Below, piece by piece: positions 1 to 6,106 of a DNA stretch of 6,182 nucleotides. Source of the DNA: Bryobacteraceae bacterium (lineage in GTDB: Bacteria; Acidobacteriota; Terriglobia; Bryobacterales; Bryobacteraceae); contig JADGHK010000166.1 in NCBI GenBank assembly GCA_019686145.1, positions 1 to 6,182 on the forward strand. The letters run 5' to 3'. Position numbers and translations under genes: made by a program. The first letter of the stretch is position 1. Each line of letters begins with the position of its first letter. Under the pieces are notes generated by a model. That model was not told the DNA's origin, searched no databases, and saw only the letters and a program-made list of their open reading frames with translations.

Positions 1-609
1 GGTGCACTCTTTCGGAACCTCGGCCTTCTCGAGGAGCGAAATCGTCTTCGTGTGGTAATTGTCCTTCTCCACGAGCTCCTTGAGCATCGAGTATCCTCGC
101 GCTCCGGTCTCCTCGAGACTATGCTCGCCGCTTCCACTCACGAAGCAAACGGTGCGCTCGCCCTCCTTCAGGGCGCGGATCAAGGCCTGGGTGATCTCCT
201 GCTCCGACAGGGTGCGCGCTTCCTGCCTCTTGACCCCGGCCTGCACCACGATGGTGCCTGCGCTGTTTACGCCCATCTGGCGGACTAGTTGCGGCTTCTT
301 ATAGATGTCGATGTATTGAACCGAGAGCTTGGGAGAGAGATTGTCGTATCGCTCGAGGAGGTCCTTGGCAGCCTGGAACCGCGTCGGCTGGTCGAAGTAG
401 CTGATGGTGACGTCCTGCTTGAGGTTCTTGACGACTTTCTCGGTTTGGTCTGACAGGCTGTACTTTTTGGCGCTGGTGCTGTCCACCGACTTGTTGTGGC
501 GGTTGGCCAGCCAGTTTGTCATCGTGATCGCCACCAAGACAACGGTGATGTACACCGTGGCGTAAATTCCGTACCGGCTTTGCCTTGTCTTGAGCCAATC
601 AAACTTCAT
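1..609 (-). CDS. GldG-like ABC transporter auxiliary subunit, N-terminal part (truncated by window edge)
   Basis: Reading leftward from the ATG at 609-607, the frame stays open for 203 codons to the window edge, so the C-terminus lies outside. Residues 1-13 are short and basic, residues about 14-35 form one hydrophobic membrane segment, and the rest is soluble and presumably extracytoplasmic. This matches the GldG/ABC-type uncharacterised transport family: the membrane anchor is followed by a YSLSDQT motif (50-56) and then a beta/alpha region with FVSGSGEHS (156-164) and GYSMLKEL, the family's 'GHGE'-like segment. In Flavobacterium, GldG works with GldA and GldF in gliding; in non-gliding bacteria the cassette is widespread with unknown substrate. 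The start is fixed by GGAGGG five bases upstream and by abutment to the permease stop codon. Family assignment is from recognised motifs; substrate is unknown. Confidence 0.85.
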   Translation of the reverse strand, partial: MKFDWLKTRQSRYGIYATVYITVVLVAITMTNWLANRHNKSVDSTSAKKYSLSDQTEKVVKNLKQDVTISYFDQPTRFQAAKDLLERYDNLSPKLSVQYIDIYKKPQLVRQMGVNSAGTIVVQAGVKRQEARTLSEQEITQALIRALKEGERTVCFVSGSGEHSLEETGARGYSMLKELVEKDNYHTKTISLLEKAEVPKECT

Positions 610-1377
610 CTAAGCCCTCCAGCGAAGAGACTCCAGCGAGCGAGCCGTAAGAAAGAGACCGAGGAAGATCAACGACGCATAAAATACGACGTCTTTCGAA
701 TCAAGCACTCCCTTGGAGAACGGCTCGAAGTGAGATACAACCGACATGTAGGCGAGAACTTTCGCCCATGCCGCAGTCTCATAGCCGGCGACCCACTCCA
801 GCACCCAGAGCAGCAGACAGACGCCGAACGTTGCTCCACCCGCGACGATTTGATTCTTTGTGGTCGTGGAAATAAATGTTCCTACAGCCAGCAATCCGCC
901 AGCCTGCAGCAGCAGACCAAGATATCCGACCAGCATCGGCTTCCAATCCGGGCTGCCATGCATGAAAAGGAACGAGAAATTCAATGCCGTAAGGGCGAGC
1001 ATGCTGGCGTACAGCGTCACGGCTGCCAGCCACTTGCCGAGGATTACTTCGATGTCGCGCACAGGGGAAGTGAGCAGAAGCTCCATCGTCCCTGAACGCT
1101 TTTCCTCGGCGAACAGGCGCATCGTGATCATCGGAATCAGGAAGAGCCCGACGACACTGACGTTCATCAGGAGCGGCCTGATGATCATCTCATTCATGTC
1201 CATCGGGAAACCCGACCCCATCATCTGGGACTGCAACCCGACGCTGACGAAATACCCAACGGCATTCCAGAAGAAAAAGCCGAAGATTGCCGCAAACATT
1301 GTTAGCAGCAGCCAGGCAATCGGAGACGAATAGTAGCTCTTGATCTCCTTCGCGAAAACAACCAGGATGTTCCTCAC
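610..1377 (-). CDS. ABC-2 type transporter permease, GldF-like
   Basis: Integral membrane subunit of an ABC transporter, 255 aa, close to the usual GldF length. Six hydrophobic segments are visible at about residues 19-40, 68-87, 117-139, 148-170, 177-197 and 230-246. The cytoplasmic stretch FAEEKRSGTMELLLTSPV (89-106) is the hallmark coupling region of the NosY/GldF branch of ABC-2 permeases, and HFEPFSKGVLDSKDV (216-230) before the last segment is also typical. I chose the GTG at 1377-1375: it overlaps the TGA of the upstream ATPase (GTGA) and has GGAGGAGGG five bases upstream. A longer reading from an ATG at 1473 would add 32 residues of Arg/Gly-rich sequence that merely shadows the ATPase C-terminus. 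The permease presumably pairs with the ATPase and GldG-like protein; the cargo is unknown. Confidence 0.92.
   Translation of the reverse strand: MRNILVVFAKEIKSYYSSPIAWLLLTMFAAIFGFFFWNAVGYFVSVGLQSQMMGSGFPMDMNEMIIRPLLMNVSVVGLFLIPMITMRLFAEEKRSGTMELLLTSPVRDIEVILGKWLAAVTLYASMLALTALNFSFLFMHGSPDWKPMLVGYLGLLLQAGGLLAVGTFISTTTKNQIVAGGATFGVCLLLWVLEWVAGYETAAWAKVLAYMSVVSHFEPFSKGVLDSKDVVFYASLIFLGLFLTARSLESLRWRA
615..620 (-). promoter_or_regulatory. Shine-Dalgarno site of the GldG-like gene, inside the permease gene
   Basis: On the minus strand the sequence reads GGAGGG, then five bases, then ATG at 609. The site sits inside the last codons of the permease gene, whose TAG (612-610) directly touches the ATG. 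This decides the start and implies that ribosomes finishing the permease can restart on the GldG-like subunit. Confidence 0.85.
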
Positions 1378-2348
1378 TGTTGCCCTCCTCCAGCGGCTGC
1401 TTCCGTTGCCGTCAATTGCAGGAAGATCTCTTCCAGACTTAGGCCGACGGCCCGCAGCTCGTTCAGGTTCCAACCTGATTCGACCACGGTCCGCGCCAGA
1501 TCGGCGCGGATCGAGCGGCCCTGCAGACTCTCGACTTCGAACTGCAGCCGCCGGTCGCGCTCCGTCTTAAAGACGACGCGGCTGACACCAGGAATCTGCT
1601 CCAGGCGCTGCTGCACCTCCGGAGCCGTCAGGGGCTGGCCGTCGCGCGCCTCCACTTCTACCGCCACCGCCTCCGCTCCGCGAAGGCGGTTGGTGAGGTT
1701 TTCGACCGAGTCCTTCGCAACCACGCGCCCCTTCGAGATGATAATGACCTTCTCGCAAACTTGCTCGACTTCAGGGAGGATGTGCGTACTGAGGATGATG
1801 GTGTGACTGCCGGCCAGATTCTTGATCAGCTCTCGCGTCTCAATAATCTGTTTCGGGTCGAGACCGGAAGTGGGTTCATCGAGAATGAGAACATCGGGAT
1901 TGTGGATGATAGCCTGCGCCAGGCCGACGCGCTGCCGGTAGCCTTTGGATAGCTTACTGATCAGCTTTTTCCGAACATCGCTCACCGAGCATCGCTCGGA
2001 TACCTCATCCACCCTCCGCTTGAGTTCGGAGCTCGGTACCCCCTTGAGTTTGCCGACAAACGTCAGGTATTCGCCCACCTCCATTTCGGGATAAAGAGGC
2101 GGCGTTTCCGGCAGGTATCCTATGCGCTTTTTGACTTCGTGGGGCTGTTTCAGGACATCGAAGCCGGCCACGGTCGCGGTGCCGGATGAGGGCGGCATGA
2201 AGCAGGTGAGCACCCGCATCGTTGTCGTCTTTCCGGCGCCGTTCGGTCCAAGGAACCCAACAATCTGTCCCTTTTCGACCTCGAAGGAAACATCATTGAC
2301 AGCGATGTTCCGCGCGTAGCGCTTGGTGAGACCTTCAACCTTGATCAT
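1374..2348 (-). CDS. ABC transporter ATP-binding protein, GldA-like
   Basis: Cytoplasmic ATPase of the cassette, 324 aa. The nucleotide-binding domain (about 1-225) is complete: Walker A GPNGAGKTT (34-42), signature LSKGYRQRV (133-141), Walker B VLILDEP (153-159) with catalytic Glu158, D-loop SGLDP (161-165) and switch His189 in STHIL. At the Q-loop position the sequence is GYLPET (77-82), with Glu instead of Gln, as is common in the ABC-2/NatA/GldA type. Residues about 230-324 form the C-terminal extension seen in GldA-like ATPases; it ends in a low-complexity Ala/Gly/Gln tail. The start at 2348 gives the standard MIKVEGLTKRY N-terminus; only a weak Shine-Dalgarno is visible. It is the first gene of the three-gene leftward operon and overlaps the permease by 4 bases. 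ATPase function is certain; the exported substrate is not known. Confidence 0.95.
   Translation of the reverse strand: MIKVEGLTKRYARNIAVNDVSFEVEKGQIVGFLGPNGAGKTTTMRVLTCFMPPSSGTATVAGFDVLKQPHEVKKRIGYLPETPPLYPEMEVGEYLTFVGKLKGVPSSELKRRVDEVSERCSVSDVRKKLISKLSKGYRQRVGLAQAIIHNPDVLILDEPTSGLDPKQIIETRELIKNLAGSHTIILSTHILPEVEQVCEKVIIISKGRVVAKDSVENLTNRLRGAEAVAVEVEARDGQPLTAPEVQQRLEQIPGVSRVVFKTERDRRLQFEVESLQGRSIRADLARTVVESGWNLNELRAVGLSLEEIFLQLTATEAAAGGGQQ
1383..1391 (-). promoter_or_regulatory. Shine-Dalgarno site that fixes the permease GTG start
   Basis: The minus strand reads GGAGGAGGG, five bases, then GTG at 1377. It is the strongest ribosome binding site in the window and lies within the last codons of the ATPase gene. 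It supports the short GTG start over the upstream in-frame ATG at 1473. Confidence 0.85.
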
Positions 2349-2409
2349 GTTGAGACTCGGAAAGAGTAAGAATACCCTCGAGCAAGAATGGTACCCGAAC
2401 TCGGATGAG

Positions 2410-2422
2410 GGTGTGAAACACC
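2410..2422. repeat. Short palindrome at the predicted transcription start of the ABC cassette
   Basis: GGTGT-GAA-ACACC is a perfect 5-base inverted repeat with a 3-base centre, touching the downstream edge of the predicted -10 box. This position would suit a repressor operator, but arms this short also occur by chance. No regulator gene is present in the window. Confidence 0.35.
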
Positions 2423-2452
2423 ATCATAAGGACGGCTTTAACACTCTGTCAA
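2423..2452 (-). promoter_or_regulatory. Predicted sigma70-type promoter of the ABC cassette
   Basis: On the minus strand a perfect -35 TTGACA (2452-2447) is followed after 18 bases by TATGAT (2428-2423), five of six matches to the -10 consensus. Transcription would start near 2416, giving a leader of roughly 67 bases before the ATPase ATG at 2348. The placement in the only non-coding gap upstream of the cassette supports it. Spacing is one base longer than optimal. It implies the cassette can be transcribed independently of fabI. Confidence 0.65.
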
Positions 2453-2484
2453 TTGAATCGAGCAGCGGTCAAACCTGCAAGTGC

Positions 2485-3255
2485 CTATAATCCCATAATT
2501 TGGAAGCCGGAGTCTACATACAGGACGTTGCCGGTCACCCCGCGCCCGAGGTCGCTTGCAAGGAATACGGCAGCATCGGCTACCTCCGCTGGATCGGTAT
2601 TTCGACGCAGCGGCGAACGGGCGGCCACGTGGTTCAGAATCGTGTTGAAGTCCGCGATGCCCCGCGCTGAAGCCGTCTTTACCGGCCCCGCGGAAATGGC
2701 GTTCACGCGAATGTTCGAAGGGCCGAGGTCGTATGCCAGATAGCGCACAGCCGATTCCAGTGCAGCCTTCGCGACACCCATCACATTGTAATTCGGCAGC
2801 ACTCTCACTGCACCCAGATAGCTCAGGGTCAGGATGGATCCGCCTTTCGACATCAGCGGCGCGATGGCCCGTGAGACGGCGACCAGCGAGTACGAGCTTA
2901 CGTTTTGCGCGAGAAGATATCCTTCGCGCGAGGTCTGAACGAACGGGCGGCTCAGGTCCTCTCTGTTTGCAAACGCAATACTGTGGACGATTGCGTCGAT
3001 CGGATCTCCTTCCGACCGCAGCATCTCCGCCAGGCGGTCCACCTCAGCGTCCTGCGACACGTCGCACGGGACCACGCGAGTAACCGAAAGGTCCGCTGCG
3101 AGCTGTTTGACCGACTGCTCCTGGCGCTCCCCTTGATATGTCAGAATCAGGTCCGCGCCTTCCCGCCGAAATGCCTGTGCAATCGCATAAGCGAGACTCC
3201 ACTTGTTAGCCACGCCGAGAATCAGCGCGGTCTTACCTTCCAGCAGTTTGGACAT
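2485..3255 (-). CDS. fabI: Enoyl-[acyl-carrier-protein] reductase (NADH) FabI
   Basis: Catalyses the last step of each type II fatty-acid elongation cycle in the cytoplasm, reducing trans-2-enoyl-ACP to acyl-ACP. At 256 aa it has family length. The atypical SDR cofactor motif GVANKWSLAYAIA (14-26) opens the Rossmann fold; CDV (64-66) is the adenine-contacting Asp; HSIAFAN (91-97) follows strand 4; catalytic Tyr146, Tyr156 and Lys163 (Y-x6-K) fall at the same numbers as in E. coli FabI, with Met159 also conserved. SAGPVKT (188-194) leads into the substrate loop, and the C-terminus ends FQIMGL. Ala94 stands where E. coli has Gly93, as in Bacillus/Staphylococcus-type FabI. The ATG at 3255 gives the normal N-terminus although no clear Shine-Dalgarno precedes it. 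It is divergent from recG and co-directional with, but 136 bases upstream of, the ABC cassette. Confidence 0.97.
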   Translation of the reverse strand: MSKLLEGKTALILGVANKWSLAYAIAQAFRREGADLILTYQGERQEQSVKQLAADLSVTRVVPCDVSQDAEVDRLAEMLRSEGDPIDAIVHSIAFANREDLSRPFVQTSREGYLLAQNVSSYSLVAVSRAIAPLMSKGGSILTLSYLGAVRVLPNYNVMGVAKAALESAVRYLAYDLGPSNIRVNAISAGPVKTASARGIADFNTILNHVAARSPLRRNTDPAEVADAAVFLASDLGRGVTGNVLYVDSGFQIMGL

Positions 3256-3314
3256 AAGACGTCAGTGTAACAGGGAGAGCGTCCGCATTGGGGCATTGTA
3301 AACTAAGGGTTTTC
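3256..3314. other. Short divergent intergenic region between fabI and recG
   Basis: These 59 bases separate the fabI ATG (minus strand) from the preferred recG GTG (plus strand). I find no convincing -35/-10 pair for either gene. If both promoters are here they must overlap; otherwise recG transcription may start within fabI or the reverse. TAAGGG (3304-3309) just before 3315 is the likely recG Shine-Dalgarno. Confidence 0.5.
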
Positions 3315-5411
3315 GTGGACCTCGTTACCCCCCTGACTTATGTGAAAGGCGTTGGACCGCAGCGGGCAGCAATGCTCGAAGCCAAGGGCCTCAAGACCGT
3401 AGAGGACCTTCTTTCGTACGCGCCGTTCCGGTACGAAGACCGCCGCAATATCAAACCGATTCACGAACTCGCTCCAGGCGAGCTGGCGACTGTTATCGCC
3501 GAAGTCCGGAGCGCCCGCCTTTCCGGGTTCAAACGGCGAAATCTCGGAATGTTCGAGGCGGTCTTCTCCGACCAGTCGCGTTCGACCCTCATCGGCAAAT
3601 GGTTCCACGGTTCATATCTTCAGGACGTGCTGATACCAGGCCTGCGTGTTGCGCTGTACGGAAAAGTCGAGCTCGACAGCTACACCGGCAGCCTCTCCAT
3701 GCTTCATCCGGAGTTCGAGATTCTCTCAGCGGAAGACGAGGAAGAAGCGGCGCTGCATGTCGGCAGGATCGTTCCCGTATACGAGGCAGCAGGCAAAGTT
3801 ACGACACGTGTATTTCGCTCGCTTGTGCACCGCATTCTCCAATCTCTCGATCCGATGCCGGACCCGCTCCCGGCTGAGATCCGCGCGCGGTTGAATCTGC
3901 CCGACTTGCAGACCGCGCTCGTCAACATGCACTTCCCCGCCCCGGACGAGGATCTGCGGCTGCTCAACTCCTTTCGCTCACCGGCGCAGTACCGCATGAT
4001 CTTCGAAGAATTCTTCTGGCTGGAATGCGGGCTGGCGCTGAAGCGAGCCAAGGCTCGGTTGGAGACAGGAATCAAATTCGAGCTGACGGATAAGGTTCGA
4101 GAGCAGATCAAGAAAATGCTGCCCTTCAAGCCGACCGCAGCCCAGAAGCGCGTGCTCGCAGAAATTGCTCGCGATATGGCCTCCGAGCGCCCCATGAACC
4201 GGCTTCTGCAAGGAGACGTGGGCAGCGGCAAGACGCTTGTGGCGGCGGAAGCGGCGGTGATTGCCGTGGAGAACGGTTATCAGGTTGCTGTTCTCGCCCC
4301 GACGGAGATCCTCGCCACGCAGCATTTCTTCTATTTCAAGAATCTCTTCAGCAAGCTCGGCTATCCGATTGCGCTCCTCACCGGGTCTGCCACGCAGCGC
4401 GAAAAGACACAGGTGAAAAAGCTGATTGCCTCGGGACTCGTCCCTGTCGTCATCGGCACTCACGCCTTGCTGGAAGAGGACGTCGAGTTCCGCAACCTCG
4501 GTCTTGCGATTGTCGACGAGCAGCACCGCTTTGGCGTGATGCAGCGCCTGAGGCTCATGTCCAAGGGCAACCGCCCGGATGTCTTAGTAATGACAGCGAC
4601 TCCCATTCCGCGCACGCTGGCTCTGACGCTGTACGGCGACCTCGACACCTCCGTCATCGATGAACTCCCGCCAGGCCGTAAGCCGATCATCACAAAGCAT
4701 GTGCCGGAAGACCGCGTGGAGCAGGTCTACAGCTTTCTGAAGCGGGAGGTGGACGCGGGCCGCCAGGCTTACGTGGTTTATCCGGTCATCGAGGAATCGG
4801 AGACCCAGGCGATGAAGGCCGCCGAGAAGATGCACCGGCATCTTTCCACGGAGGTCTTTCCGCAGTATCAGGTCGGATTGCTGCACGGGCGTCTTTCAAC
4901 GGAGGAAAAAGAGTCCGTCATGGACCGCTTCAAGAAGGGCGAGGTGCAGATTCTTGTCTCGACGACGGTCATCGAAGTCGGTGTCGACGTGCCGAATGCA
5001 ACGGTTATGGTGATCGAGCAGGCGGAACGCTTCGGACTGGCGCAGTTGCATCAGCTTCGCGGGCGCGTCGGCCGCGGCGCGGAGCAAAGTTACTGCATCC
5101 TGGTTACGGGCAAGCTGAACGACGCGGGGCGCGAGCGCATCCGGACGATGGTGGAGTCCAACGACGGCTTTCAGATCGCCGAAATGGACCTGCGCCTTCG
5201 CGGCCCCGGTGAATTTTTTGGCACCAGGCAGTCCGGTCTCCCGGCCCTGCGGATCGGGAACATCCTGCGAGACCAGGAGGTGCTGGAGATGGCCCGCAAC
5301 GAGGCGATTGCCTTCATCGACAATCCTCCCTCGGAAGAAGCCTTGAGACGCGCGGTTCAATTCATCCGGACCCACTGGCAGCGGCGGTACGGCCTGGTGC
5401 AGGTAGGCTAG
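3315..5411 (+). CDS. recG: ATP-dependent DNA helicase RecG
   Basis: Superfamily 2 motor that branch-migrates Holliday junctions and regresses stalled replication forks. With the GTG start it is 698 aa, the family length. It begins with the RecG N-terminal helix-hairpin style motif LTYVKGVGPQRA; residues about 55-145 form the OB-fold wedge domain that splits the fork. Helicase motifs follow in order: Walker A GDVGSGKT (300-307), Ia VLAPTEILATQH, the RecG-type DEQH box (401-404), TAT (427-429), LLHGRLS, motif V STTVIEVGVDVPNA and motif VI QLRGRVGRG (580-588). The C-terminal part contains the GPGEFFGTRQSGLP segment of the TRG region. Start: GTG 3315 with TAAGGG just upstream fits the family N-terminus. 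An in-frame TTG at 3288 (9 residues longer, GGGAGAG upstream) is possible. rsmD follows after 4 bases. Confidence 0.97.
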   Translation: MDLVTPLTYVKGVGPQRAAMLEAKGLKTVEDLLSYAPFRYEDRRNIKPIHELAPGELATVIAEVRSARLSGFKRRNLGMFEAVFSDQSRSTLIGKWFHGSYLQDVLIPGLRVALYGKVELDSYTGSLSMLHPEFEILSAEDEEEAALHVGRIVPVYEAAGKVTTRVFRSLVHRILQSLDPMPDPLPAEIRARLNLPDLQTALVNMHFPAPDEDLRLLNSFRSPAQYRMIFEEFFWLECGLALKRAKARLETGIKFELTDKVREQIKKMLPFKPTAAQKRVLAEIARDMASERPMNRLLQGDVGSGKTLVAAEAAVIAVENGYQVAVLAPTEILATQHFFYFKNLFSKLGYPIALLTGSATQREKTQVKKLIASGLVPVVIGTHALLEEDVEFRNLGLAIVDEQHRFGVMQRLRLMSKGNRPDVLVMTATPIPRTLALTLYGDLDTSVIDELPPGRKPIITKHVPEDRVEQVYSFLKREVDAGRQAYVVYPVIEESETQAMKAAEKMHRHLSTEVFPQYQVGLLHGRLSTEEKESVMDRFKKGEVQILVSTTVIEVGVDVPNATVMVIEQAERFGLAQLHQLRGRVGRGAEQSYCILVTGKLNDAGRERIRTMVESNDGFQIAEMDLRLRGPGEFFGTRQSGLPALRIGNILRDQEVLEMARNEAIAFIDNPPSEEALRRAVQFIRTHWQRRYGLVQVG

Positions 5412-5415
5412 AGCT

Positions 5416-5988
5416 ATGAGGGTGATCGCGGGGGAGTTCCGCAGCCGCAAGCTGAAGTCGATGCCGGGCATGGACGTGCGCCCGACGCCGGACCGCCTGC
5501 GCGAATCGTTGTTCAACATCCTCGCGCCGCGCATCGAAGGGTCGGTCTTCGTCGACGCTTACGCGGGAACCGGGGCGGTTGGTATCGAAGCCCTCAGCCG
5601 GGGCGCCCGCAAGGTAATCTTCATCGAGAGCAATCGTGCCGCCGCGCAGTTGATTCACGAGAACTTGAATGCTCTGAAGATACAGGGCGGGCGCGCCGAA
5701 GTTGTGAGGGCTAAAGCGGCGCTGGTCGTCGACAGATATCCCGCGGATATTGTCTTTCTCGACCCGCCGTACGCACTCCAACGGGAGTACGCACTCGCTC
5801 TCGAGGCTCTTGGGCGCAACCCGAAACCACTCGTCATCGTACAGCACGCTACCCGCTTCGAACTGGACGACGACTACGGCGCTTTGCACCGCGTTCGAAT
5901 CGTAAGACAGGGCGATAACGCTCTGAGCTTCTACGAACCGCGAGATCCGCTTTCCCCTCAGCCACCCAACGGGAATGCAAGCGGCTAA
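5416..5988 (+). CDS. rsmD: 16S rRNA (guanine(966)-N(2))-methyltransferase RsmD
   Basis: Transfers a methyl group from S-adenosylmethionine to N2 of G966 of 16S rRNA during small-subunit assembly. At 190 aa it has family length. The N-terminus MRVIAGEFRSRKL and RPTPDRLRESLFNIL (22-36) are diagnostic of RsmD; SAM motif I is VDAYAGTGAVGIEAL (46-60), the acidic end of the second strand is FIESN (69-73), and the catalytic motif is DPPY (116-119) in IVFLDPPYA. The final residues, about 176-190, are Pro/Asn/Gly-rich and look like a disordered tail. The ATG lies 4 bases after the recG stop with a modest AGG-type Shine-Dalgarno inside recG, so it is probably translationally coupled to recG. A recG-rsmD pairing is common in bacteria; in many genomes coaD follows rsmD, but here prfB does. 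Confidence 0.95.
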   Translation: MRVIAGEFRSRKLKSMPGMDVRPTPDRLRESLFNILAPRIEGSVFVDAYAGTGAVGIEALSRGARKVIFIESNRAAAQLIHENLNALKIQGGRAEVVRAKAALVVDRYPADIVFLDPPYALQREYALALEALGRNPKPLVIVQHATRFELDDDYGALHRVRIVRQGDNALSFYEPRDPLSPQPPNGNASG

Positions 5989-5993
5989 GCCGC
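5981..5993. repeat. Palindrome spanning the rsmD stop codon
   Basis: GCGGCT-A-AGCCGC is a perfect 6-base inverted repeat around a single central A, containing the TAA stop of rsmD (5986-5988). As RNA it would form a 5-bp GC stem with a 3-base loop. No T-run follows, so it is not a canonical intrinsic terminator. Confidence 0.5.
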
Positions 5994-6040
5994 ATACAAA
6001 GCGGGCACAACTGTCGAAGAAAGAGCACCGGACTGTAAGC

Positions 6041-6062
6041 GCCGCGCGTGCGTCCGCGCGGC
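6041..6062 (+). repeat. GC-only hairpin in the rsmD-prfB gap
   Basis: GCCGCGCG (6041-6048) and CGCGCGGC (6055-6062) are perfectly complementary around a 6-base loop, giving a very stable 8-bp stem. A second, outer pair ACCGG (6027-6031) and CCGGT (6072-6076) flanks it. The bases after the stem are AAGGAGAC, not a T-run, so rho-independent termination is doubtful. It could be a transcript-stabilising or attenuating structure upstream of prfB; its function is unknown. Confidence 0.5.
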
Positions 6063-6106
6063 AAGGAGACGCCGGTTCACCGTAAGTATCAGTTAAAATA
6101 AGAAAT

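Noticed and set aside
496..1333. Plus-strand open frames of 199 and 157 codons opposite the permease and GldG-like genes
   Set aside because: They run antisense to two genes with clear family motifs and show no recognisable domain of their own.
1378..1473. Longer permease start at ATG 1473
   Set aside because: The extra 32 residues are Arg/Gly-rich shadow of the ATPase C-terminus, while GTG 1377 has an excellent ribosome binding site and the standard operon overlap.
3303..5534. Long open frames on the minus strand inside recG (up to about 212 codons)
   Set aside because: They are typical antisense shadows of a GC-rich gene, have Arg/His/Leu-rich compositions without recognisable domains, and lie opposite well-conserved RecG motifs.
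6021..6085. tRNA-like stretch: AGAGCACCGGACTGTAA followed by GGTTCACC resembles D-arm, Tyr-type anticodon loop and T-loop words
   Set aside because: The anticodon stem does not pair (CCGGA has no matching TCCGG after the loop), no acceptor stem can be formed at tRNA spacing, and the region is dominated by the GC hairpin.
6094..6099. TAAAAT as a -10 box of a prfB promoter
   Set aside because: No -35-like hexamer lies 15-19 bases upstream, and transcription would begin almost at the ATG.
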